From Teratosphaeria epicoccoides (Eukaryota; Ascomycota; Dothideomycetes; Mycosphaerellales; Teratosphaeriaceae): a stretch of 64,000 nt of DNA. The first letter of the stretch is position 1. Each line of letters opens with the position of its first letter. The stretch lies in NCBI GenBank assembly GCA_021401465.1, contig JADDMT010000021.1:248001-312000 (forward strand), given 5' to 3'. Position numbers and translations under genes: made by a program. Shown here piece after piece: positions 53,496 through 64,000 of this stretch. The notes below the pieces were generated by a model. That model searched no databases. It saw only the letters and a list, made by a program, of their open reading frames with translations, and had not been told where the DNA came from.

Positions 53496-54164
53496 GGAGA
53501 GGTGGTCGGTGGGGTGCGTTGAGGTGTTTGAGAAGATTTCTTGCTGTTCACCTTGATTACGCCCTGCTCCTGACATCGACTTCGCTTTGGCTTTCGGTGC
53601 GACTTTGCTTCTCGTACGCTGCATGACAACGTCAAACCATGATGATTGAGTGAACTCTCGCAATCGCCCGTCGCTGCCTTTCTGTGAAGAGAGCGTCGTT
53701 CAACATTCTTGAAGTCAGTGTCATCGTCCCAACGTCTAGCATCAGGCTCGGTTCTTGCATCTCTCGTTCTGCTCGGTTCAAGCGACCTTCAATCAGTCCC
53801 GAACTTCCCTCGCGTCCTGTCTGTCACTTTCCTTTCAGACCCGGCGTCCCCACCATCAGCATTGGAAGAAACACATTGCCACGCTCAAGGTGCAAATATG
53901 AAGGCACGAATGTCCACGCCACTGCACTCCGACTCGCGTCCAGAAAAGCAGAGCGCTCACCTGAATTGCGCTCAAAGCTGGTCATAGTGACTGTGGGGAG
54001 GCTTGGTCAAACCAAACCGTTCTACATGCTTGACATACCGGTCACGTGCCCTTGAAGTATCGCCCGCGACCGTATCCTCGATGACATTTCTGAAGTGTCG
54101 CTTGATGCCACAGCCCGCCAGCCGGGACGGCCAGGACCCATCACCTCCTGCACCCGCGTCCGAC
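53496..54164. other. Intergenic, about 670 bases, no gene seen
   Basis: It lies between the broken dehydrogenase gene and the eight-cysteine protein. A minus frame at about 54,030-54,150 could be an extra 3' exon of the latter (see that entry). Confidence 0.4.
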
Positions 54165-54432
54165 TTACAGTGCGAAACCGCAAACTCCGCCCCTGCAACT
54201 GCCGCAGGCGTTGCATGGTTCCTCGAAGGGTCCCTTCTTGAGGTCGGTATTCTGTGCGCCGGTTAGATCACGGGGAAGAAGCGTCTGGGTGTGGAGTGTG
54301 GCGACTTACGAAGCAGCAACTGGCGAGTTCTGGTTGACCGTCGCAGGACTTGCACGCTGCAGAGACGAGCCCTGATGCTGACAGGAAGGTGATGAGAGCT
54401 AGGACGTATGTCGTGAGGGGTGGACAATGCAT
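54165..54432 (-). CDS. Small secreted cysteine-rich protein (eight cysteines)
   Basis: Two exons on the minus strand (54432-54310 and 54251-54165) give 69 residues. The signal peptide has a clear core (TTYVLALITFLSASG) ending near VSAA. The mature part of about 43 residues has eight cysteines in CKSC, SCC and CNACGSCRGGVC groups, compatible with four disulphides. The 58-nt intron is textbook: GTAAGT, a CTAAC branch, and CACAG. The last codon and stop (CTGTAA) overlap a second GTAAGT donor. Splicing it to a TTCAG near 54,090 would replace the stop by about 40 basic residues, so two isoforms are conceivable. An effector-like or antimicrobial role is inference; no family is recognised. Confidence 0.7.
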
Positions 54433-57400
54433 CTTTTCGGTAGCTCTGGGTGTTCTCCAGGCGTTGGTGTTGCGCTGGAGTGGCCTTGAGTGGAACGAGG
54501 TCGTGAGAGATACGGGCAAGGCTGTAGTGAATGCTAGCTAACACTTCTTACATGTATCTACTCAGAGACTGCAGCGGCTCCGCTGCTTCCGGAGTCGGAC
54601 ATGTCGGAGACTCATGCGAAATGTTCGTAGGGAGTTCCGACGAGCATCCGGCATGTTTCACCGGGTGCGGACCTGGGCAGGCTTGGCACTTGGCGGGCTA
54701 GCGATTGACTGTATCGAGTCCACGGCCATTTGTCCGCTGGGCCGTGATTCTAGTAAGACCTGCCAATAACAGATCGGTGGGATCAAGCTGCCGGCCTCGC
54801 GATGCTCGTCAATCCAAGTGTGGTGTTCAGTCGACCGTCTATATCGTGCCGAGTACTCTTGCGGAAGACTCTGCGAACCGCGGCCTGAGATCCTCATCAG
54901 TCTGATGTCCATGTTGTTACCGGATTCATCGGGCGCCGGACGTGCCATAGGACTCCGCGTGGCAGAGGTCATGCAGCACGACTGGTAGATCTTATTCATC
55001 TGCTAGTGATGTTCAGATGAGTCATGTCAACTTCAACTGCAATATCTGTTCAGGTGCTCTGCTAGTGCAGAGAAGAGCAAGATGCTCGAGAGGCAGGCGA
55101 GGTTTGCCCGCCGGGGGAGTGAGACGCTGCCACGGCAGCCCGCCATCTGTCGGTGAGTGAGCTGATCCATTACCGCCTGGGCTGCTAGAGCGCCATGACC
55201 ATGGTCTGTGTGAGCTCCGCCGAGCATTTGTGAGCTCACCGTCGATGTTTCGATGGTGTTGAGGCTACCAGAGGCTGGACTTCTCTCCCGGGCCCGTGCG
55301 CACGATTCGTGACTGCCTCGACTGGCTTCACGTCTTCCCTCTACCGCCCACAACATGGTCGCCAGCGACACACATGCCCTCAAACATCATTGCGCAGCAT
55401 CACCAGCTTGCAACTGACGCTCTCAGCGTCCACAGCATGATCATGTTCTGGTACGGCGTGCCACTGCACCATAGCGCGGCCGGCAGCCTGCACCACCCCT
55501 TCCCCCCTCACCGCCAGCGCCAGCTTCACTGGCTGCGTGTACTTCCACGATGGCGAGCCAGCCATGTGGCGGCCCATCACGGGATCCTCAGCGAGCCCTC
55601 AACGGACCTGAGAAGACACATGACAAGCGATGAGGCCAGAAGCCGCGCCTGCAACAGGTCGTAGCCTCAGCCGACATCAACGACCGGCGTCTTGGCCATG
55701 GCAGCACTCTGCAGCTCCTCCCTACCAGGTGGCAGCTGATACCGCCCTACAGAGCAGCGATCGATGCATATCGTGGGCACAAAGATGCTTCTGCACAACT
55801 ACCCGCGCAAGGAACCGAAGAACCCCCACCGGCAGATCTTCCGTGGCACAGGCACTGGCTTGGATGCTTCAGAAACGCCCGCGCTCCGGCATGCAAACGC
55901 AGAAGGAGCAGGATGAACAAGAACAATACCTCGTCCGGGCATGGTTAGAGCAAAAGTGTGACACTATAGCACAAGACAACGCCGAAGGTAGCGAAAACGC
56001 GGGCACCTCACAGCATCACCATACAAGTACGGCGCCTTACGGTGAGCCTCACAGCCCGCACCAACGCTCATGTTTTGGCGGATGTTGCATACCGGCGCCG
56101 TAGGTCGGGCACATGCCAAACAGCTGATACGAAAATTTGGCCACCTCAAATGCCCAAACACATCCAGTCATGCGGTGAGCTTGATGGCCTGCATCGACAG
56201 CGAATGTAATCTGCCGTGCATCTGCAGTGGATCATCAGTCCTGGTCTGGCCACTCTGTTGACCTCTGCCTGGGGCTTTGCTGGGCGCTAGGTTTGACTTT
56301 GCGGAGTACCATGCTTTGCTGGCTTTGCTGACACCGGCACTCCACCTCGGCTACCAGACAATGCGGGCAGGCTTATATAGACATGCTCGTGTCTTGCTCT
56401 CACTCGTCCGTCCGTATGTCTGAGCTTCGAATTGGTGGTCCAGCTCACGACCACACAAGAAGCCGGAGAATGGAAACATGGCGACGTATGCTCAATCTTC
56501 CCGCCGTCGCGACCAAATTGCGAGGCCCTGAAACACAGCCTTCTTCATCGGGACACTGGGCATCCTTGGCGAGCCTGTATGGCCCGAGATGTCTCGTCTC
56601 CTTCGGAGAAACACTGCTTGCTGATACTTAAGGAGTGCACTGCGCCGGCGAGGACTTTCCTTACCGAGGACAACAAGAGAACCGGAAACTGAATGATAGC
56701 AATTGTCATCATGTCGGAGAGCACATCGTGCCCGACGACTTGTTGATACATCGGTCCCCTTTGCCTCGTAAGAGAAGCATGACTAGTGTAAGCATCAGCG
56801 CCGCTCCATGCATGGCTCATGACATTGTCCACAGTACGTCTGATGAAGCCCCATCGCGGCTTGACTCGACAGATCGGATTATACACGACAGTACACTGGT
56901 GAGCATGTACTGCCCAGTGAATGATGCCCTATCGGCATGTACGAGCTCTGCAGTGAGCACTCCCTTGACCAACAGAGCATGCGGCCGCTATGTCTGGCCG
57001 CCTTGATACTGGCGTCCGCCGCTACTAGCTGTGCATAAAGGATCGACTACTGCAGCGCTCCTATGCGAAAGCGCGGCTGAATTCACGGGATTGCAGTTGA
57101 CCATGCTTGAGAGGTCGCTGGCACCGGCTCGAAGCGTGAAAGGTCGCTAGGTCGTCGGTGTCTTGCACCATATGCGCCTTTCGCTGCCTTACATTGTGCT
57201 CAGCAAGCCTTCTGCGTGTCTGCCGGCTATCGTTGATCTGGACCAGCAGATGTGGATGTGTCCCAGCAGCCGTCGAAAATGCTCCAGCCTGTCGCTGTCG
57301 AGGCTAATACTTCTGGAATAATCAGGTCAAGCATACCAAAAGCTGCGTTCTACTGTCCTTCTGTTCTCGTTCACAATGGCCGCTGCTTTAATAGTTCAGT

Positions 57401-60400
57401 GATGCTGCTTCTCTGTTGATCCCGTTGATCTTCTGGCATTTCAGTTACACAGGTGGATGAACGTCTCCGGCCAGGGCGAGCCTTGCAGGCCCCGATTTTC
57501 AACGCCCAGGCGCATGAAATGGCGAAGCATTCCGGTCTGAACTGATGGCAACCCTGCTGGCCAACACACAGTCACAGCTCAAGCAGACATGCCTTACGTC
57601 ATGTTGACCATTGCTCATGCGGGCATCCAGGCTGGCATACAAGGTTTGCGGTTTTGACAGCTATTCAATGTCGATGTGTAGGCTGCAGACTGCCCGCTAG
57701 TTGAGCGATGATGGCTAGAGACTGTCTACTACGGAATCTTCGAGTGTAAAGACTTCCTAGCCAGCGAGAAAACCCGGCTGGTCAACACCAGCACGGTTCA
57801 TGCTTTCTGAAGATCAGCCCGTTGCGAACATCATTCAGATGATAATACTATCGGCAGAGCTCCTCGAGGCTGCAGTGCGCTGTTCAGCTCGACAGTGGCA
57901 GCTGCCCAGGTCTGTCAGATGGAGCCCTGTCGCCACGATGAAGACAGAAACCCCTTCGATGCGGTCCACAGCGAGCCACAGGCGATCATGGTCGATTGCA
58001 CATTGCCCGGACTCTGAGCTTGCATTGAGTGTGGTGGATGGTGATCCCCTCAGCACCGGAGGCATTCTATACTGGAGCGCAGCACGTCTCTGCCAGTATG
58101 TGGAGATGCTTGCTCCTTGATGCGACCAAGGGAAGAGTGGCTAGCACTTTAATACCGGACCTAGGCTCGAGTTTGACCATCGATGATGCCATATGCAAGA
58201 CTGGCTGCACCAGGGATGCAACACATGCGGGATGCAGGCACCCAAGGACCATGATGCCCTTGGCGCAGGTGTTGTCGCTTGTCACCACGTTTACAGCCTT
58301 GAAATGGATGCTGATGTGGCCGGCGTAGATCGCAAGTCTTGCTGCAACGATCAGAGTGTTCTGATTGACTCCCGGCCTTCCAGTATTACCCGTTGAACCA
58401 TACACTGTGCCCGAAGGACGCATGCGAGGCCACGAGCTGCAGTCTTGACACGACCAAGCGAGGTCAGCTAAGGTGCCAAGCTTCTGGACTTCATCATAGC
58501 GGTTGATCATAATCGTCGGTGTGAGCTGCTGCAATTGAGAGCTGAGTGTAGGGCCTCCCGCTCCTGGTGGCTGGAGCGGCATGTCAGTAGTCCAAGGCCT
58601 TTTAGCTTATGGCTTGGGAAGGTCATGGGCGCCTGCAGACAGCCAGAGACATGACTACGTCAAGGCTGACAGCAACACCACCTTGACTGCTCTGAATGGT
58701 TGTGATTACAGCCGTCTGTGTTCATCGCTTTTACACGCAAGATGATGACAGGCGAGGCTTGGTAGCCATGGCTGGCGTCCTACCAAGAGCTCCAAAACCG
58801 CCAGGCATGCATTCAACGCTCCATGAGCAGACATGAATTGCTATGCCTGGCCGCCTGAAGGGTCAGAATCATGTGGTTGTGGTCTGTGGTTGTTCGGATT
58901 TAAGGCATTTCCACGATGGCAGACAGGCGCAGTAGCAGCCCGCGACTTTCCGTGCTACTCCTTGAAGCACTCCAAACCGCAGCGATGCGCAAGAACTTGG
59001 CGCTAAGATTGCACCATCCACTAGGTGTTCTGCAGCCTTCAGGAAATCCGAGGTGTCGATGCTGGCAGAATTCGGAAGAGCCTCGTCATGAGTAGAGCTG
59101 CGTCGATGATGTCCAGAGTAACGAGGCTGCGTGGGGCCGCAGCAGAGCTCCATAGCCGATCAACTGCGATAGTGCGGATGAGCTGTCAGTCTCCTGCCTC
59201 GATGTCATTGCGGAAACACTGTGCTGTGCAGGCCATCCAGTCCAGCTAGTGTTGCTGTCTGCTCTTGGACAAAAGCGTACAGTGCCCGGACCTGCTTCTG
59301 GTGAAGCGAGCGCGTGATGACAATCCTTGTGGAAGGCCTTGGACTGGGCGTAGCCGCAGGCTGGAAATCTTGTGCGCAGCTAGTCCCGGCCGCGTTGTCT
59401 GCCCGCAGGTCCGCAAGCTCTCCGTCAATTGCCTTGTGCCATCGTCGGGCACTCTGCAATCGCGTTGAGGGAAGAGCAAGTCTTACGCAGAGCGCTGTTG
59501 CCGAGCGTATAGAACATGCATGGCGATGAGATGATGTCCGTGGTGTGGTCTCTGGTACTCGTCCTACGATGGTTGCAAGCTACCAAGCATCCCACGGCGG
59601 AGCGAGCATCATCGCAATCCGCTGGCTCAGCGCACCTGCACTCGCCGGTCCCTATTCATGTGCTGTGCATCCATACTCTTGTGCCTGCCCACCCTTTTGA
59701 CCACATCTATGTAGTTTATCGGCTGCTGCATCTCTGCTCTTTCTGCCCCAACACCTCGCCGTCCTTAGCGGCGTACCATCTGTGGTGGGGTCCTGAGTAC
59801 CCCCGCGGCAGTACCTTAGAAGGTATCGTGGGCTGCTGGCCGATAAGTCCTGTGCTTCGGCTGGAGCCAGGCATGCGATGACTGTTGAAGGGCGCCAAAT
59901 GTGACTGGCGCCATCGTTGATGATCATCCGATGCGAAATCGTTTTGTCTTGCCCTCCGTGTTCCTGCAGCACGATCGTGTCGACAATCAAGCTGGGATGG
60001 GTGCCGTTCAGGCTTGCATGCGACGTTGGATGAGCTTAGACAGACGATGGCACAAAAGACATGGTGGTGTTTGAGCAAGTTTGACGTTGGCCGGCGGCCT
60101 GCGAAAAATTGGCTTTGCATTATGATTGCTACAGGAAACAACGTTTGCGCTCTGCTTTGCTACTGCCGTCACGCTGTGCTCAACAGGCAAAAGAAAGTGT
60201 CCATGCTGCTGTTCAAGACCTCCCAGGGCGTGCTGATGCCATCAGGCCTTCAAAATTGTGCTTGTCGGAAAACGAACCGCTGGGCTGACATCGAGGACGC
60301 CGCCTTTGCTGTTTGCGCCCACGACTTGCAGAGGCGCTCTTGCAGGTAGAGGTGGTGACGAGCCGTTCCAAAGGTGGTCGTTGACATGTCCAGCTGTGGA

Positions 60401-62869
60401 CATCTGTGCTTTGCGAACATTGTTAGCAGTGCTCTCGATGCCTATGACTGTTGATCATACGCACCTCGTGTCGCGGCACTCGACGCAGGCTGCACGCTGC
60501 TGGAGCGGGGATCGGTGTGGATACCAGCCGCGAGCAATAGAGTGCTGTTCTTCGCGACGTCGGTTGCCGTGAGGTGGCCAAGCTGGTGCACTGGGATGAG
60601 AGAGCTGAAATCGCTCATAAATTCGTTCATGAAATTGCCCGTGAGGCAGCTGGCGAGAATCTGCGTCCACTTCCAGAAGCCAGGCTGCTGCGCGGTCCTT
60701 AGGCGAGGTCGTTCCACCTCATCTTGCTGTTAATGTATGGTGTCCTGCCGGCGGCGGCGGTCGAAAGGGAGAGGGACTCTCGAAGCGACTGTTGCTGCCA
60801 GTGCTGCTGCCACTGTGAGCTCGGTCGCGCTCTTCCGACGGGAGGGGATTGGCTCCCCCGGTCTTCGAAACGCGAGCATCCTCACAGTGGCAGCAGCACC
60901 GCCTATCGCTGCTCATGCACGCGCCCATCGTGCACTGCGCGGAGCGCCGACGGCGAGCGCTCGGCCTGCAGAATTTGCGTCAGCTTTGCACAGATGCTTA
61001 CACGTGTCTTGTGTGAAGTTGGAGTTGTGGGCGTTGTGTGTCGTTTGCAGTGAAGGCAAATGCTCTCGATCCAGCTTCGTTGACGAGGCTTATTCAAACG
61101 ATGCTTGCTTTTCTTTCTGCCATGCTCTTGAGACTTTTCATCTCTCGAGGCTGGCGTTCGTGATGACGCTTGTGGGATTCCAATGAGTCACTCACCTTGC
61201 GCCAGCGGCGAAACAGCCAGGCGAAGAACCGCGGGCGCCGTCGGAGGGCCTGTACAGGGCAGTGAGCCTCGCAGAGGGCCAGCGAGTCCACCGGCGATGG
61301 TGGTCGGCGGTGGCTGTAGTGGTGTCTGCTCGCATACAGTTTGTCTGCTTGTTGTGTTGTTGTGGTTGGCAGAGGAGAAAGAGCAGCAGGCAGGGCAGCT
61401 GTGCTAAAATACGGGCAAGTGCCGAGCTTGGACCATCTGGACCACTTGCCATCGTTACCGGGACAAATGCAATTGGCCTACCAATCCATTCTGCTGGGGC
61501 ATTGGACGCTCGCTGGGGAAACGACGCGTTCCATGAAACGGGCTCACTCCGCCTATGTTCAATTTAGAAGGGGCTCGGCCATGTAGACTGTGAGACCTAA
61601 TCGCATTCGGTTCTGCCTCAGGCGTACTATGGCCATCGGGAGTCTCTGGCAAGTGCTTTGTTGATGAGTACAGGTCAAGGCGCCCAAAAAGATATACGTG
61701 GGGTTGATTTGAGGCAAGCTGGTGATGTGCTTTCCTCAGTTCAGGGGCTCATCCGAACAGTCCCCTGGCCAAAGCTTTAGGTCGACGTGCTACCACTGCG
61801 CAAAAAGAGAATATCGAAACACCATATCTGGAGCCTCCAGAAATATGGCAAAAAGTCAAGTTGATGAAGCTCGATCATCTCAATTGAACGGATTAGCGAT
61901 CTAGAGTGGAAGAGACAAGTTAGCACATGTTCATCTCACACTCCGTTCCTGAGGTACGCCCCGGCCTCCAGCCTGTGTCATACGCCTCCCTCAGTAATTG
62001 GGTGTGAGAGCCGAGACTGCAATAATAGTATTTAAACACCAAATTGTGCTGCCCACAAGCCCCCGATTGCGTCTGCAACAAATTTCCACTCTTCATCTGG
62101 TCTACTTGATGCTATTTGCAATTTGGCACCGGTTTGCTCACGAGGATATTTCAGGTTTGCTCCATGGCGGTCTTCACGTCAAGGAAAGGCGAGCTCAATC
62201 ATTGGAGGAACGGAAAGCATCGACAGAAGCCATATCAATGTTACGCATGCAGGAAACAAGCATGAGACTCTAAGACCCACGATATAGAGATGACGCTGCC
62301 CGCACGGTTATATTCAATGCAAGCTCGAATCCGAGAGGCGGAGGTTCTGCATCCGGTCTACCACTTTCCATGCTTGCAACCAATTTCAGGGTCGGGCGAA
62401 GTGACAGACATGGCTTCGCCGCTGTCGCTTACCATGTAGAGCTTCTGCACCAATCAGAAATGCAGCCCTGTCGAGCTGGTAGGGGAATGTGCGATCAATA
62501 TTAGCTAGTCGTGCATCCGCATCGCCCTTGATAGGACTGGAAGTGACGGGTTTTTTGTTTGCTGGGCGATAGTTCTCGCGGAGGCTGTCCGATCATGCAT
62601 CTCAGTGCAGCGAGACAGAGATGGCGGAAGCGTTGTGACAATGATTTTGGTCCATGGGTGGATGACAGCAATAGATTTTAGTCAAGGCTGTGCACTTTGA
62701 TTCGTGAGAGGAGGTTCCTTGGAGAGCAGTGGAAGCACGAGGTGTGGGTGTACCTGCCTTACTGCGCTTTGATCCCCTTCGCAGCTTGCGCTCCTCCAGC
62801 GAGTCAAGATTCTGACACATGACCTCTTCTCAAAAAAAGGAAAAACTCATCAGTCCATCAGTCGACCAC
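54433..62869. other. Gene-poor block of about 8.4 kb
   Basis: I find no gene with a family motif, signal peptide plus splice sites, or sustained fungal codon bias. The longest frames (about 170 residues) are those expected by chance. Two hand-counted samples are TG-rich and TA-poor: 57,181-57,300 has 15 TG, 8 CA and only 2 TA, and 60,061-60,120 has 8 TG and no TA. There is no reverse transcriptase or transposase motif, no long terminal repeat and no AT-rich RIP signature. A palindrome near 60.8 kb is listed separately. Confidence 0.55.
60801..60899. repeat. Roughly 100-bp imperfect palindrome with perfect 19-bp arms
   Basis: The arm GTGCTGCTGCCACTGTGAG at 60,801-60,819 is exactly complementary to 60,881-60,899. 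Partial complementarity continues inward through GTCGCG and GGGAGGGG-type blocks, so the RNA or single strand could fold into a long hairpin. Both strands translate to similar CCCHCE...HSGSST frames, an independent sign of the symmetry. Confidence 0.88.
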
Positions 62870-62879
62870 CAGCATAACG

Positions 62880-63160
62880 CTCACCATCTTATAAGAGACG
62901 CTCTCTCCATACTCGACCCCTATCGCGCCTGGTCGTTCATGCCCTAATGTTCGACCTCGTCCAGGACAGGCAACAGCTGAACCACCTCGTCTAGCGAATC
63001 ACGAGAAACAACGCACACATCACACAAGTTGTCATCCGCGCGAAGGACATCATCCGCCCTCGCCTCAAGGCCTTCTATCCCAGCGGCACGTCGACAGCCC
63101 AAGGCTTTGCCCTCAGACTCCTTGCCACCGAACTTAGAACCCCGATTGAGACCTGAAAGG
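62880..63160 (+). pseudogene. Coding-like fragment with stop codons and a frame change
   Basis: Two adjoining plus frames, ending at a TAA near 62,946 and a TGA near 63,151, show C-ending codon bias like the real genes here (IRDALSILDPYRAWSF, then ITQVVIRAKDIIRPRLKAF). The second also contains a TAG near 62,991. A short relic of a lost gene fits. No family is recognised. The complementary strand is also open over part of it, so the direction is uncertain. Confidence 0.28.
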
Positions 63161-64000
63161 CACCATCTCTACAGCAATCACCACACAACACCCATCACGA
63201 TTGCGATCGTCGATGGCTGCTCCTATTACACCGCGAAGCTTGACACGTGTCATAGCTTTGTCTCTAAGCAGCACGATGGTCTGATCTTGGGATTGCTGCA
63301 GCGCTGCGATCCTGGCAGGAGTCGGCAACTTCGTCCAATGCTGGTCAGTCGGCAGGTAGATTTTGTCGGCATCTGAGAAGCACAAGAGGAGGAGCAGTCT
63401 GACCGATGGTCTTGGGCAACGAGAGATAATGTGCCGATGGGCGCGACAGTAACTCGACGTCGAACATCAACTGTGCATGGCAAAAGACCTGCTGCTGAAC
63501 CTCAGCGCATATAGGTATGGTGGAAATGATTACGTTGGCGGGGCGCTTGCAAGTGTTGGTAATACGTCCCGCTATGGACTGTTGAAGCTTCAGAAAGACA
63601 TCAAGAGCCTGCATATCTACACCGGCCACCCGTCGAGATCAGTGCAATGGACCGACGAACATCACATGACGAGTGATCGCTTTCGATCCCGCGCCATCGC
63701 GACAGGGGCGAGTGCACCCTACAATCGCATGCCTGCCTAGCAGGTCAGACTCATCGGCCACAACACGCTCTTCTAGCTTCGATCTTGCCTGGAACAACCT
63801 CCGCTGCTGAAATCCCAGGCGTCGTGACTATCTGGTAAAACGAGCGCAGAATGAACGATATTCGGACAAGGGAAGCCAGATCGACGTCGTTGCCAAGCGA
63901 CTCCCCTTCAACGCAACATACAGGTGCAGAAATAGGCATATGGCCTTCGCGCAACTTGCAGAGCTGATCAAAAGGTTCGGGAAAGCGATGCTGGGAGCTT
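63134..64000 (-). other. Possible partial or decaying gene on the minus strand, running off the right edge
   Basis: Three minus-strand segments (about 64000-63751, 63629-63345 and 63385-63134) read like protein, for example LASLVRISFILRSFYQIV, then VFCHAQLMFDVELLSRPSAH, then KIYLPTDQHWTKLPTPAR. Candidate splice signals join the first two only imperfectly, with stops left over. It may be a multi-exon gene entering from the right or a decaying one. No family is recognised. It overlaps the plus-strand relic slightly. Confidence 0.25.

Noticed and set aside
58067..58582. 171-residue minus frame in the gene-poor block
   Set aside because: Length is within chance for GC-rich DNA of this size; no motif or codon bias was seen.
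60737..61186. 149-residue plus frame near the palindrome
   Set aside because: It is largely produced by the palindrome and its CTG-rich arms; there is no family match.
54433..62869. RIP-mutated retrotransposon as explanation of the gene-poor block
   Set aside because: Classical RIP raises TA and AT content; the counted samples are TA-poor and not AT-rich, and no transposon protein remnant was found.
1..64000. tRNA genes, rRNA, CRISPR arrays and bacterial-type operons
   Set aside because: No convincing A/B-box pair outside coding sequence, no rRNA segments and no regularly spaced repeats were seen; the gene structure is eukaryotic. A covariance-model tRNA scan would be the decisive check.

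Overview
The window is nuclear DNA of a filamentous ascomycete (Pezizomycotina; a Dothideomycete is my best guess, at low confidence). The evidence is short GT-AG introns (about 50-85 nt, often with CTGAC or CTAAC branch sites), C-rich third codon positions, and fungal families such as a HET-domain protein, a Zn2Cys6 regulator, a LaeA-like methyltransferase and a GPI-type wall protein. Gene models were built by hand, joining exons where splice sites and protein family both agreed. No rRNA, CRISPR array, intact transposon or convincing tRNA was seen.

Left part (1-15 kb), accessory in character: a HET-domain protein, an aldehyde dehydrogenase, a four-finger C2H2/ankyrin protein, a GFA-type zinc enzyme, the riboflavin reductase RIB7, a LaeA-like methyltransferase, a tiny Cys/His-rich protein and a small secreted six-cysteine protein.

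Middle part (15-51 kb), mostly housekeeping: an RPD3-type histone deacetylase divergent from the proteasome deubiquitinase RPN11; a secreted LPMO-like protein; cytosolic Phe-tRNA synthetase alpha; an Ent3-like epsin; a cyclophilin with a likely mitochondrial leader; a 1,535-residue protein I do not recognise; a cystathionine gamma-synthase-like enzyme; an oxysterol-binding protein divergent from nicotinamidase; a GPI-type surface protein; COX4; a Zn2Cys6 factor divergent from the KEOPS subunit CGI121; and a tricalbin. These serve chromatin, proteolysis, translation, trafficking, lipid transfer at membrane contacts, NAD salvage, respiration and tRNA modification. They form no single pathway; several pairs share short divergent promoters.

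Right part (51-64 kb) is gene-poor. It holds a short-chain dehydrogenase gene broken by one in-frame stop codon, an eight-cysteine secreted protein, short tandem duplications, a roughly 100-bp palindrome, and about 8.4 kb without a supportable gene. Two hand-counted samples of that stretch are TG-rich and TA-poor, which argues against classical RIP. Coding-like but broken frames appear at the right edge.

I found no clear multi-gene novel system. The best leads are the mature-N-terminal-histidine secreted protein, the three small Cys-rich proteins visible only after splicing, the C2H2/ankyrin architecture, the large unknown protein and the disrupted dehydrogenase.
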